NCBI GenBank assembly: GCA_029551395.1
Contig: JAKPFN010000034.1
Coordinates: 1 to 64,000, forward strand
Reading direction: 5' to 3'
Length of the DNA stretch: 64,000 nt
Source: Armatimonadota bacterium
GTDB taxonomy: Bacteria; Armatimonadota; UBA5829; DTLH01
Part shown: piece by piece, positions 36,297-47,791 of the stretch
How the letters are laid out: every line of letters starts with the position of its first letter
Numbering within the stretch: the first letter of the stretch is position 1
Translations under genes and position numbers: made by a program
Notes under the pieces: model-generated
Seen by the model: the letters and a program-made list of their open reading frames with translations, nothing else
The model's database searches: none
Told to the model about the DNA's origin: nothing

Positions 36297-37148
36297 TCAT
36301 ACAGGGTCGATTTCGAGCTGCTGAACCTCATCAGTTCCACCTGTGGCTACCGTAAAGCCTTTTTTACTTGCTGCAGCACCCCACTGACCGTCCTTGCCAA
36401 GAGCAATAACGCAAGATATGCGGTTTCTCATTCTTGGGTCATCCGTAACAGCCCATTCCATCGTATTTCTACAGGCTTCCATGGGGCTGTGGCCTCTACG
36501 CATTTCTTCAACAATACGGAAGCTCATTGCATAGCGCATGATGTCTTCGCCCTGGCCTGTAGCGGCAGCAGCACCAACAGCATTATCACAATACAGCCCG
36601 CAGCCGACAAGAGGAGAATCCCCTACCCTGCCGGGCATCTTGTATCTGATACCGCTCGTAGACGTGCCTGCGCAAAGGTCGCCGTTTTTGTCCAAAGCAA
36701 GAACGCAGACTGTATCATGGGATTCGTTTGCGATTCCGGTCTTCTTCCATTCTTCCCACCGTGCTTTACTCTCGGGAGTAAGCATATTGCGAGGTTTGAA
36801 CCCATTGGCAATTGCGAAATCTCGAGCGCCGATGCCTGTCAACAGACAGTGCGGAGTGTTTTCAAGAACCAGCCGGGCGACTGAGATAGCCTCAGCGATA
36901 TCTCTCAGCCCGGAAACCGCTCCCAAACGTCTTCCAGGGCCCCACATGATTGCTGCATCCAGTTCTACAATACCTTCGGCATTTGGCGCGCCTCCATAGC
37001 CTACCGTATCGATTTCAGGGTCATCTTCTGTGACTCTGATTCCACGTTCCACTGCGTCCAGCGCTGTTGCGCCCGATAGCAGGTGCTTCATTGCCTCCTC
37101 ACACGTGGCAAGGCCAAACCGCCACGTGGCTATCGCTACTGGTTTCAA
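36297..37148 (-). CDS. Glycosylasparaginase / isoaspartyl peptidase-type Ntn hydrolase
   Basis: 283 residues. N-terminus PVAIATWRFGLATCEEAM and VGYGGAPNAEGIVELDA precede the autoprocessing site HDTVCVLALDKNG, where the Thr becomes the N-terminal nucleophile of the beta chain. AGTSTSGIRYKMPGRVGDSPLVGCGLYCD is the best diagnostic and closely follows N4-(beta-N-acetylglucosaminyl)-L-asparaginases, which cleave the GlcNAc-Asn bond of N-glycopeptides; related enzymes are L-asparaginases or isoaspartyl peptidases. No signal peptide, so cytoplasmic. Together with the GH38 it fits glycopeptide catabolism, an inference. Confidence 0.88.
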   Translation of the reverse strand: MKPVAIATWRFGLATCEEAMKHLLSGATALDAVERGIRVTEDDPEIDTVGYGGAPNAEGIVELDAAIMWGPGRRLGAVSGLRDIAEAISVARLVLENTPHCLLTGIGARDFAIANGFKPRNMLTPESKARWEEWKKTGIANESHDTVCVLALDKNGDLCAGTSTSGIRYKMPGRVGDSPLVGCGLYCDNAVGAAAATGQGEDIMRYAMSFRIVEEMRRGHSPMEACRNTMEWAVTDDPRMRNRISCVIALGKDGQWGAAASKKGFTVATGGTDEVQQLEIDPV

Positions 37149-37322
37149 ATTTACATCCTTCCATTCTTGTATTGATTAACTGCTCCTCTATTTTCCTATG
37201 TAGAGGCGCATTCTGGCAAGAGGGCTTATTTAACTTGATGTTATCGTAAAATAAAAGGAATTAACCAGCATAATGAATAAGGTTGAAGTAAACGGGTGTG
37301 ATTCCAAAGGAGATGTCAGAAG

Positions 37323-38038
37323 ATGTATCCAGATGACAGTGCCAGTGTCCCTGTCTGGTTTGCACTACTAGTTTTTATCTTCGTTGGATTGTTGTTGTAT
37401 CAAGTAACACGCAAAATGCGAGAGCGCTCACGAAATAAGATACAAGAAGTGGAAGATATGCTGCACAACGAAGAAGAGAGTTTTCCGCGCTGGCATCTCC
37501 GTACAACTGTGAGTATAGTGATAATGGTTCATATCAAGAAGCACTGGATACAGAAAGGCGGTCATTTGATATTTCAGGTCCTATAAATGTACTAGTATGG
37601 CACAAGTTAGACGGGTTATCAGGTGATAACAAGTTTACTGTATCCGAATCGATGCGGTTTTCTCATAAGCATGATCTGTTGGCTCATTCAACTCAAATAC
37701 TACTCGATAAAGGCAAGGTATATAAGGATATTGTGATATCTCCACCTAACATACCTGTAGCTAACACAGCGGAAACTGGTTGTGATGAGTTTGATAAGCA
37801 TTACAGTATATGGTGCCAAGACAGCGATTATCTTCATGCAATTATAACTGGCGAGGTTAGAGACTGTCTTCTGTGCAACCCCGATTGGCGTGTAGAACTG
37901 GGAGGTTCCAGGATTAAGATAGACAAGGGCAGAAAGTTGGAAATCGACGAGATCAAGAATGGTATTGAGTTTATATGCCAGCTTGGAGATTTGATACCTG
38001 ATCCTGTTGAGTTGGATGAAGACGCTAAAGCAACGTAA
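37323..38038 (+). pseudogene. Membrane-anchored protein gene with one frameshift
   Basis: ATG 37323 (AAAGGAG ten bases upstream) opens a frame with a TM helix (PVWFALLVFIFVGLLLY), a basic stretch and MLHNEEESFPRWHL, then drifts into an unlikely reading and stops at 37586. In the next frame, from about 37500, translation gives a protein-like run (YNCEYSDNGSYQEALDTERRSF, then GPINVLVWHKLDG) continuous with the 37652-38038 reading. A one-base indel near 37480-37505 would join them into about 238 residues. No family recognised. It is either a true frameshift or an assembly error. Confidence 0.65.
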
Positions 38039-38228
38039 AGAATAAAAGGCAATAAATGCAGAATTTGACATCAAAAGCGTTGTCGAGGTTCTCCGGAATT
38101 AATTGCCTTGTTATCTGAATACTACTAATTTTCAGGTATTGATCTCAAAATGAGGTTTCAGAAATTCAACCTTCGGTCAGTTGAGTTTGTCAGCTATTTT
38201 GAGACTGAAAATATTCCTCGTTATTACA

Positions 38229-38258
38229 TTTACATTCAACCCGTATGAATGGTATAGT
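38229..38258 (+). promoter_or_regulatory. Promoter of the HelD-like gene
   Basis: TTTACA (38229-38234), 18-base spacer, TATAGT (38253-38258). A dyad CTCAAAAT...ATTTTGAG (38144-38151 / 38196-38203) lies upstream and could be regulatory. Confidence 0.5.
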
Positions 38259-38289
38259 TTAGGTTTGCTCTTGCGCAGGAGTTGAACGC

Positions 38290-40446
38290 ATGTTGAACGT
38301 TACCCATGAGAAAGAAGAACTGGACTGGTTTGAACGCGTGTCTTCGCTTATTAAAGAACAGCTAGCGATAATCGAAGCAAAAGGCGGGAAACAGACCGAT
38401 GAAGCAGAGACTTTTCGGCGGTTTATGTGGGAGTTTGCAGGCGATCTCGACCGGGTTGAAAAGATAGTCCTTGGAGATATCGCCGATGCAGACCAGCGCA
38501 AACTGCACAACATAGGACAAATAAGGCGCAGATTGCAGAAGTTGTCATCATCTCCCTACTTCGGCAGGATCGATTTCATCGAGGATGGAAAAACTGATGC
38601 AGCCAAGGTGTATATCGGTGTTCATTCGTTATATGATGAGCATCAGAACATTCTTATCCATGATTGGAGAGCACCTATATCCAGCCTATTCTATGATTAT
38701 GAACTAGGCCCAGCTTCTTTTGTTGCTCCTGAAGAATGCATATCTGGAGAAATCACACGAAAACGGCAATACAGCATTTCAAATGGTAAGGTACAGTATA
38801 TTCTGGACGGTGGATTAACTATTACTGATGCTGTACTTAGAGAAGCACTTGCTCGGAATACTACCGGCAGGATGAGGGAAATCGCCCAGACTATCCAAAA
38901 AGAACAGAATGCAATTATAAGAAACGAGAGGAACCAGGTTTTAGTAGTAGAAGGGGCAGCAGGAAGCGGAAAGACTTCCGTCGCATTGCACAGGGCTGCT
39001 TATTTGCTTTATCGACATCGTAACCGGATGACACACAGAAACCTGATGATCTTCTCTCCTAATGACATCTTCTCCGACTATATAGCAAACGTTTTGCCGG
39101 AACTCGGGGAAGAGAACATAATGAATACCACATTTGACGACTGTGCAAGGGCCATCTTAGGTGACAGACCGAAGTTTGAAGACAGATACGACCAGTTAGA
39201 GTTTCTCTGCACCAGTCCAAAAGATAAGTATTACCTTGAGAGATGTGAAAGCATCGAGTTCAAATCCTCACTGCTGTTTCTTGAGATACTTAGAAACTAT
39301 TTAGAGCATCTCAGGAAGAACATCATAGAGTTCAGCAGCCTCTATGAGGAAAGTTCGGTTGTAATATCTGAAAAAGAGCTGCGTAAACTCTATAGAGAAC
39401 ACTGCGCCTGGAGACTACTACTGCCCAGCCTGGAACATCTGGCTGAACTTGCAGAGATCAGGTATTCTCACCTCACTCATCCAAAGAGGATCAGAAGACA
39501 CATTGCAAGCATGCTGAAAAAGGCAGATATAAGAGAGCTATATGCAGATTTGTTTGATGATCCTGAGCTTATCAGGAGTCTGGCTGAAGGTAAAGAGGTT
39601 CCGCAGAACCTTGAAGCAATATGCAAGCTGACAAAAAAGACTGCAAGACGCGGTAAGGTGCTCTATGAGGATGTCGCGCCGATCCTGCTGCTTAAAGGCT
39701 TGTTTGATGGCTTCATGGCAGATAAAAGTGTCATACACCTGATAGTCGATGAAGCCCAGGACTATACACCTGTGCAGCTTGAGATAATAAGGAATGTGTT
39801 CAGCGAGAGTGCAATGACACTTCTTGGTGATTTAAACCAGTCGATCAATCCATTTATGCACATAGGAAGCTTCGATGCGGTGTGGAAGGTCTTTGACCGG
39901 GATAAGGGAATCTCAGTTCCGCTCTTAACTAGCTACAGGGCTACTTTTGAGATTGGACAGTTCACGAACCATATCTTGAAAGCAGATAATGTGACGCAGA
40001 TTGTAGCTCGGAATGGAGAAATGCCATCCGTAATCCATGTCAGAGATAAAGAAAAGCTGATAGGGATAATCTCGGAAGATATCGGCAGAATGAGAGAATC
40101 AGGATTATCATCCGTGGCAGTGATATGCAAGTCTGCACGAGAGGCTGCCGGAGTGTTCGCCAGGCTCAAAGACACTCACGATGTCAGCCTTGTTGGACGA
40201 GATGATAAAGTATTCAAGCATGGTATAGTGGTTGTACCTGTGTATCTGGCTAAAGGTCTGGAGTACGATGGGGTTATCATTTATGATGCAGGCAGCCATA
40301 ACTACAGTGGCGACAATGACAGGAGGATGCTTTATACAGCTTGCACGAGAGCGCTGCACGTTTTGCATGTGTATTTCACTGGAGTTTTATCTGATCTGAT
40401 ACCTCCGCTCGACTCGGGGCTTTTTGATTACATTACTATCAAGTGA
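38290..40446 (+). CDS. HelD-like RNA polymerase recycling ATPase (UvrD/Rep superfamily 1)
   Basis: 718 residues. An N-terminal helical arm (about 1-70), then YFGRIDF and a DWRAPISSLFYDYE stretch typical of HelD, followed by Walker A EGAAGSGKTSVALHRAAYLLY (about 221), DEAQDYTPVQLEI (Walker B), GDLNQSI, LLTSYR, KGLEYDGVII and YTACTRALHVLHV (motifs Ia to VI of UvrD-like helicases). HelD proteins eject RNA polymerase from stalled complexes rather than unwinding DNA. Start ATG has AGGAG about 8-10 bases upstream. A HelD outside Firmicutes and Actinobacteria is moderately notable. Confidence 0.9.
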   Translation: MLNVTHEKEELDWFERVSSLIKEQLAIIEAKGGKQTDEAETFRRFMWEFAGDLDRVEKIVLGDIADADQRKLHNIGQIRRRLQKLSSSPYFGRIDFIEDGKTDAAKVYIGVHSLYDEHQNILIHDWRAPISSLFYDYELGPASFVAPEECISGEITRKRQYSISNGKVQYILDGGLTITDAVLREALARNTTGRMREIAQTIQKEQNAIIRNERNQVLVVEGAAGSGKTSVALHRAAYLLYRHRNRMTHRNLMIFSPNDIFSDYIANVLPELGEENIMNTTFDDCARAILGDRPKFEDRYDQLEFLCTSPKDKYYLERCESIEFKSSLLFLEILRNYLEHLRKNIIEFSSLYEESSVVISEKELRKLYREHCAWRLLLPSLEHLAELAEIRYSHLTHPKRIRRHIASMLKKADIRELYADLFDDPELIRSLAEGKEVPQNLEAICKLTKKTARRGKVLYEDVAPILLLKGLFDGFMADKSVIHLIVDEAQDYTPVQLEIIRNVFSESAMTLLGDLNQSINPFMHIGSFDAVWKVFDRDKGISVPLLTSYRATFEIGQFTNHILKADNVTQIVARNGEMPSVIHVRDKEKLIGIISEDIGRMRESGLSSVAVICKSAREAAGVFARLKDTHDVSLVGRDDKVFKHGIVVVPVYLAKGLEYDGVIIYDAGSHNYSGDNDRRMLYTACTRALHVLHVYFTGVLSDLIPPLDSGLFDYITIK

Positions 40447-40490
40447 CGGGTTTTCTTGTTGTCTTTCAGATTAAGGTTTAGAATAATTAC

Positions 40491-41321
40491 GTGAGTCAGG
40501 AACAGATAATACCTACAGTTGCAGTCGTGATTCCGGTCTATTGCCGGTCAGATGAGCATGAGCAATATTTGACTGAGGCGCTTCAATCGGTCGCAGCACA
40601 GACTTTCAGGGATTTTGAAGTCATTATTGTCGATGATGTCTCTCCGAGAGATGTGAGGCCGATTTTGACAAAGGTCGATGGGCTTCCCCACGTTAGATAT
40701 ATAAGAAATGAAGCCAATGTCGGCCATGCAAACTCAAGGAATATCGGAGTCAAGAGCACCAAGGCCGAATTCGTGGCGTTTTTAGACCATGATGACCTTT
40801 GGAAACCAGAAAAGCTCGAGCGGCAGGTTCAAGAGCTGAAAAAACAAACTGATGCTGGGATGGTCTTCTGCGCTGTCGAGGTATTTGGCTCACATGCGAG
40901 GCGGCTTGGGATAGATCAATCCATCATTCCAGATAAACCATCTTTCTATTGGCTAATAAACCATGGCAACTACGTGATTACGGCAACCACTGCAATGGTC
41001 AGGCGGGATGTTCTTGTTGAGATCGGGTTATTTGACCCACGTTACAGCACTTGCGATGACTTCGATGCATGGCTGAAGATAGTCCGTAAGCGCCCGATTC
41101 TGTATCTGCCTGAACCGCTGGCAAAGTATCGGCTGCATTCACTGAATACAAACTATGGAGTTGACCGGCTTAACGATAACAGGCTGTTGACATCCCTCTT
41201 GATCGACTACTGGCGATCAGCACCCCTGAAAGAGAAAATGCTGCTGCTTCCAAGAATCGGCAGAAAGCTTTTGGGAAGAGCCTATTTTCATCTGTTTCGG
41301 TATCGCCGATTCAATGACTGA
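40491..41321 (+). CDS. Family 2 glycosyltransferase
   Basis: 276 residues. GT-A fold: VAVVIPVYCRSDEHEQYLTEAL, VIIVDDVSPRDVR, NEANVGHANSRNIGVK and the DxD-type AFLDHDDLWKPEKL (metal/nucleotide-sugar binding). Later ATTAMVRRDVLVEIGLFDPRYSTCDDFDAWLKI contains the catalytic-base-type Asp (EDxxxW-like). Uses nucleotide-sugar donors in polysaccharide, lipid or protein glycosylation; acceptor unknown. GTG start 45 bases after the HelD-like gene. Confidence 0.92.
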   Translation: MSQEQIIPTVAVVIPVYCRSDEHEQYLTEALQSVAAQTFRDFEVIIVDDVSPRDVRPILTKVDGLPHVRYIRNEANVGHANSRNIGVKSTKAEFVAFLDHDDLWKPEKLERQVQELKKQTDAGMVFCAVEVFGSHARRLGIDQSIIPDKPSFYWLINHGNYVITATTAMVRRDVLVEIGLFDPRYSTCDDFDAWLKIVRKRPILYLPEPLAKYRLHSLNTNYGVDRLNDNRLLTSLLIDYWRSAPLKEKMLLLPRIGRKLLGRAYFHLFRYRRFND

Positions 41322-41647
41322 TACTCTTAACGGATATAATGCAACGTTTGTTGATACTGGAAATACTGTTAATTCTTACAGTTGACAGCTATTATTAGCA
41401 TCTGATAGATTTATCCAACCATCATACCGGAGGCTAAAGAAGTCCCTTACAACACGAAGAGCAGTTAATAGCTTGAAAAGAGACCTCAACCGTGCAGCAT
41501 TTATCAATTACACAACAGCATCTAATTCTTTCTGATGTATACCAATAATTGTTATATATACGTTTCACGACATTAGGAACAAGCTGGCTTTCCCGGTCGT
41601 CGATGATATGTAGGAGCTTTGACGTACTTTTGCCTTATTACTTGCTG
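41322..41647. other. Intergenic region before the subtilase
   Basis: AT-rich, no gene or convincing promoter with both boxes at correct spacing. A TATAAT near 41336 lacks a good -35. The subtilase frame is open from 41549, but the signal peptide begins at 41648. Confidence 0.3.
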
Positions 41648-44600
41648 ATGATATTGAAGAACAAGATTAACCGCACTTGCCTAGCTTGTTGGAGCATCAT
41701 TGTTGTACTCGTGATGCTTGCGTTTTCTGTCGTCTGGGCAGCCGCACCTTTTACACCTGTTGAAAAGCCTCGGGAGACTGCTGTTGTAAGAATTCCCACA
41801 GAAGATACTCATAAACTCAGCGGGATCGACGTCATCAGTAGAATCGATTATGGCAGTTTTTCTATTATAGAAGTGCCTCGTGTGGCAGTTGATACTCTGA
41901 AATCAAGAAAAGCATTGGCGGTTGAGGATAAAGACCACGGTGTTGTGGGGCTTCGCCACTATAGATTTAACACCAAAGACGGCGAACCCAGCTTGCCAAT
42001 TGATATGAAGATAAATGGTACTCCAGGCAAATCCTCACTTTACCTGGTGCAGTTAAAAGGACCGACAAAACCTGAATGGATCACAGGTATTGAGGAAACC
42101 GGAGCCCGCATAATAAGCTACATACCTGAAAACACGTATCTGGTGTGGGCAGACCCTGCAAATCTTCCACAACTGGATAAAAGAGATTTTATACAGTGGA
42201 AAGGCATTTATCACCCGGCTTACAAGATATCAAAAGAATTGGAAAAAGCCTCCGGGCAGATTGATTATCTGGCTGTAACAATTGTTGATGATCCTGAGCA
42301 GCAGACCCTGAACAATATAATGACTATGGGCGCTACATTTGTAAAGAAGATAGACAGCGAGACGGTTCCGGGTATGCTCATGACCACTGCATACTTCTCA
42401 GCAGATAGTTCGCTGGTCAAACGGATAGCGCGACTGCCAAAAGTGTTATCTCTTGATAAATCACTGCTCAAATCAGGCACTGATGATGCAGTACCTTGTC
42501 AGATAATAGTCGGAAACAAGCTGGGTAGTGTTCCTTTTGCAAACCCCAGTTATCAATCCTGGCTGCAGCAGCATACGACTCAAGATGGAACTCCGTTAGA
42601 CGGCACAGGTTCGAAGGTGGCAGTCCTTGACACTGGCTGTGACACGCTGCAGCCACACCCAGACCTTCAGTCTCGGATAGAGACGGTCTTACACTATCCA
42701 AGCGCACCTAATCCTGTAATAGATATGTCCGGGCATGGGAGTCATGTAGCAGGGATTATTGCGGGAACCGGAGCACTCGGGACTGTGGATGAAGAAGGAT
42801 TCCTTCTGGGCCAAGGAGTAGCACCTGGGGCAAAGCTTATTATACAGGATGCGGTAGTAGGGCAGTTTCCACCACCGGTCACAGATCCGTGGGAAAGACT
42901 GACTCGTGATGCTGTTACTGCTGGAGCCTTTGTGTCCAACAACAGTTGGCATTGGGATACGGTTCCTGGCGCTGGATATACTTCCATTTGTCAGGAGTTT
43001 GATTCTCTTGTCAGAGATGCCAACAGGCAGGTGGCTGGCGAACAACCATTAGTGATGGTCTTTTCCACAGCCAATGCGGGGCCGAATACATGCACTATCT
43101 ATGAGCCTAAAGAAGCTAAGAATATTATCACGGTAGGAGCAACAGAGAATTACCGGCCAGACTTGCCTCTAGGCAGTTTGTGTTCAGCAGCAAATAATAT
43201 CGATGGTGTCGCAACATTCAGCAGCCGCGGTCCTTGTGTGGATGGCCGTTTAGCTCCTACCATCGTAGCACCTGGTTCCCATGTTGCATCCTGCGTATCT
43301 TATCAGGCAATCGAATTTGGCAGCTATCACGATCCCCTTTCACCATGCAAAAAACTTGTTGACCTTGATTATGCATGGATGAGCGGAACATCTCAATCTG
43401 CACCTGTCGTATCAGGCGCGCTTGCGATTATTGGACAATGGTGGAGATCGACGCATAACGGCGTTAACCCAAGCCCTGCCATGTGCAAAGCTATTCTGGT
43501 CAATACGGCTGATGATATAGCAGGCGGGCCTGATGGCCGAGGCGGATATTTACAGCATATTCCCAATGCAGACCAAGGCTGGGGACGGCTTAATCTGGCT
43601 TCAGCAATCGATTCGACGAACAAGTATTATGAAGACCAGGCTTATGTATTCACCCAAACTGGCCAAACCAGACGCTACCGGGTCAGGCCTGTTGATCCTG
43701 AGAAACCGCTGAAAATTACTCTGGTATGGACAGATGCACCAGGTATGCCTAGTGCAAATGCGTGGATGAATGATCTTGATCTTTTAGTAAGCTCAACTGC
43801 AGGTATATATTTGGGGAATATGTTCATCAATGGATGGTCAGTTATCGGTCCCAACCGAGATAACAAGAACAATGTGGAGTGCGTGTATATACCAAATCCA
43901 TCGGGAGAATACATGGTCACGGTTTCTGCTGCTAACATTGTCGCAAATGGAGTTCCGGGCGGCGCTGCGCAGGATCAGGATTTTGCAATTGTAATCAGCA
44001 ATGCCATTGTTGGCGGAGATACACTTGAGGAATATGTAACAATATCTAAAACCTCAGCAGCCTTACCAGATTATTATCAGAGCACAGTTGAATCAGGTGG
44101 ATGGTGCGCAGTTGGAACAAGACCTGCATCCGGCAGCGACCATGACATCGCACTTTGCTCAGACCCTGGTTTCGGAAATGTTTTAGGCGTATCTGAATCG
44201 CGAGGATCCATTTGTGATTTTGTTGCTATTGACGGAAATCGCGCGCCTTCCGAGCTTGTTTATTCTAAAGTAACGGCATTTTCCGGTAAAGCTGGTTACA
44301 AAGTCCAATGGGCCACCAAAACTGCAGACCTTGTATCGGGAATAGCATATGACGGTAATGGAACTGATTCTGACATCATCAGAATGTGGGATATATCAGT
44401 CGACGGGCCAACAACTTGCGCTGTAAGAGTCCAGCCAACATCAGGTACACCTGATTTGGGGATTGCAATATTCGGTTCTACCGAGGGCATAGTTGATACA
44501 TATTATCAAGGCCGGCATGAAGCTATTGCGTTAATGGACACAGGCGGAAATGGTCAGCCTGAGACTGTATCATTCCAATTGCCGACTGCAGGCCGGTATG

Positions 44601-45199
44601 GTGTCTTGGTTTGGAACAAAGGCGGAAGCGCAAGTTTTAGCTACTCACTACTATTTGACGATGATCCGCCGACAGTCCCAGATATCACTGTTGATTCATA
44701 CACGAATGATTTGACATCACTCAGCGCATCATGGACTGCAAGTGATCCTGACACAGGCATAACTAAATATGAATATGCCATCGGAACTACCGCCGAAGGT
44801 ACTGATGTCGTCAACTGGACGGATACAGGTACAAATACATCGTTTACAAGGAATGATCTAACTCTTGTCTCCGGACATAACTACTATATTAGCATCCGAG
44901 CAATAAATGGCTTAGGGCTTACCAGTCAGGCTACATCCTCAGCTATACTTGCGGTTGAGAATGTGACTGATATTCATGCTGCCAAATCTTTAGAGGATGG
45001 CAAGGGAGTTAAGCTAACATCCAAGCTGATCAGCGCCGGATTCGCAGACAGATTTTATATATGCGAACCAGACAGAAGTTCAGGAATCGGTGTTATATGG
45101 TCGTCTCCAGTCACTGAAGGTGCAGAGGCTACTATAATCGGCACAATGACAACAATCGATGGCGAGCGATTCATCCAGGCGACAATCGTTTCACCTTAA
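41648..45199 (+). CDS. Secreted subtilisin-like serine protease (S8), multidomain
   Basis: About 1183 residues. Signal peptide (ILKNKINRTCLACWSIIVVLVMLAFSVVWA), propeptide region, then a subtilase domain with D328 in VAVLDTGCD, H363 in SGHGSHVAGI, oxyanion Asn region in FSTANAGPNT, and S582 in MSGTSQSAPVVSGA. Downstream lie beta-rich domains (P/C-type at about 670-790), fibronectin III-like repeat (PTVPDITVDSYTNDLTSLSASW) and a C-terminal OB-like module (about 1110-1183, AKSLEDGKGVKLTSK ... TIDGERFIQA). ATG 41648 is the signal-peptide start but has no clear SD. Confidence 0.9.
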   Translation: MILKNKINRTCLACWSIIVVLVMLAFSVVWAAAPFTPVEKPRETAVVRIPTEDTHKLSGIDVISRIDYGSFSIIEVPRVAVDTLKSRKALAVEDKDHGVVGLRHYRFNTKDGEPSLPIDMKINGTPGKSSLYLVQLKGPTKPEWITGIEETGARIISYIPENTYLVWADPANLPQLDKRDFIQWKGIYHPAYKISKELEKASGQIDYLAVTIVDDPEQQTLNNIMTMGATFVKKIDSETVPGMLMTTAYFSADSSLVKRIARLPKVLSLDKSLLKSGTDDAVPCQIIVGNKLGSVPFANPSYQSWLQQHTTQDGTPLDGTGSKVAVLDTGCDTLQPHPDLQSRIETVLHYPSAPNPVIDMSGHGSHVAGIIAGTGALGTVDEEGFLLGQGVAPGAKLIIQDAVVGQFPPPVTDPWERLTRDAVTAGAFVSNNSWHWDTVPGAGYTSICQEFDSLVRDANRQVAGEQPLVMVFSTANAGPNTCTIYEPKEAKNIITVGATENYRPDLPLGSLCSAANNIDGVATFSSRGPCVDGRLAPTIVAPGSHVASCVSYQAIEFGSYHDPLSPCKKLVDLDYAWMSGTSQSAPVVSGALAIIGQWWRSTHNGVNPSPAMCKAILVNTADDIAGGPDGRGGYLQHIPNADQGWGRLNLASAIDSTNKYYEDQAYVFTQTGQTRRYRVRPVDPEKPLKITLVWTDAPGMPSANAWMNDLDLLVSSTAGIYLGNMFINGWSVIGPNRDNKNNVECVYIPNPSGEYMVTVSAANIVANGVPGGAAQDQDFAIVISNAIVGGDTLEEYVTISKTSAALPDYYQSTVESGGWCAVGTRPASGSDHDIALCSDPGFGNVLGVSESRGSICDFVAIDGNRAPSELVYSKVTAFSGKAGYKVQWATKTADLVSGIAYDGNGTDSDIIRMWDISVDGPTTCAVRVQPTSGTPDLGIAIFGSTEGIVDTYYQGRHEAIALMDTGGNGQPETVSFQLPTAGRYGVLVWNKGGSASFSYSLLFDDDPPTVPDITVDSYTNDLTSLSASWTASDPDTGITKYEYAIGTTAEGTDVVNWTDTGTNTSFTRNDLTLVSGHNYYISIRAINGLGLTSQATSSAILAVENVTDIHAAKSLEDGKGVKLTSKLISAGFADRFYICEPDRSSGIGVIWSSPVTEGAEATIIGTMTTIDGERFIQATIVSP

Positions 45200-45307
45200 A
45201 CGATTACCTAATTATACCTTCTAATACCCAGCAGTTAAGAAACTTGTATTTCTTCCAGTAAATACCCCATTGTTACGTTAAAAACATTACCAAAATAAAT
45301 TTTCCTC

Positions 45308-45337
45308 TTGCAATGCTGCCCACCAATTGCGTATACT
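45308..45337 (+). promoter_or_regulatory. groESL promoter
   Basis: TTGCAA (45308-45313), 18-base spacer, TATACT (45332-45337), immediately before the CIRCE operator. The 45200-45307 stretch shows nothing else. Confidence 0.6.
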
Positions 45338-45346
45338 CTTACGGGA

Positions 45347-45373
45347 TTAGCACTCCCTGTTGATGAGTGCTAA
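45347..45373 (+). promoter_or_regulatory. CIRCE operator (HrcA-binding)
   Basis: TTAGCACTC-N9-GAGTGCTAA, a perfect match to the CIRCE consensus, at the expected transcript start of groESL. It predicts repression by HrcA and heat-shock induction. Confidence 0.97.
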
Positions 45374-45501
45374 ATAGCATTGAGTTTTGCCAATTGATTT
45401 TAAAGAATATCTGGAAACAGTGCTGACAAAACTCTTCCGGGAGAGTTTCAATAGCTGAAACTCGAAAACACATACAAAGAAAATAGGAGGTGTATCATCT
45501 A

Positions 45502-47447
<1,946 letters not shown>

Positions 47448-47453
47448 ATAGTG

Positions 47454-47514
47454 ACGAGTAACGAGTTACTCGTTTCTGGAATCTGGGCTGGGTTGGTTAT
47501 CATTAACCCAGCCC
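47454..47514 (+). terminator. Two hairpins after groEL
   Basis: ACGAGTAAC-GA-GTTACTCGT (47454-47473) then GGGCTGGGTT-10 nt-AACCCAGCCC (47485-47514), both perfect. The second ends in TAGTCATTTC rather than a clean T run, so termination is likely but imperfect. Confidence 0.55.
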
Positions 47515-47639
47515 TAGTCATTTCTAGACTGTAACAATGCTATACCGATTAATGACTAATTCTGGTAAAACCACCGTCTATCATCAGGTTTCTTACCTGG
47601 AATAATTACCAGTTTTTCTGAGGAAAAACACTTTTCCCA

Positions 47640-47668
47640 TTGACAGACGGATAAGCATGAGTTACATA
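47640..47668 (+). promoter_or_regulatory. Promoter for the second PEP-CTERM gene
   Basis: Perfect -35 TTGACA (47640-47645) with -10 TACATA (17-base spacer) or CATAAT (19-base spacer). There is no sigma-54 consensus here, unlike the other PEP-CTERM gene. Confidence 0.4.
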
Positions 47669-47690
47669 ATGAATAACTGGCTATTTTGTG

Positions 47691-47741
47691 ACATCATGGT
47701 TGGCAGTATCTTCACTGCCTACACCGTGCATACCATGATGT
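47691..47741 (+). promoter_or_regulatory. Nested leader hairpin before the second PEP-CTERM gene
   Basis: ACATCATGGT (47691-47700) pairs with ACCATGATGT (47732-47741), a perfect 10-base outer stem, with GGCAG/CTGCC (47702-47706 / 47715-47719) inside. It lies in the untranslated leader and is followed by an A/T-rich stretch, so it may attenuate, protect or act as an operator. Confidence 0.5.
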
Positions 47742-47791
47742 ATTTTATTTATTAAACACCTGGCTAGACAAAAAAGAAAGGAGAAAATGAG

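Noticed and set aside
47701-47719. Sigma-54 site before the second PEP-CTERM gene (TTGGCAG...)
   Set aside because: The -12 element does not match TTGC at the required distance.
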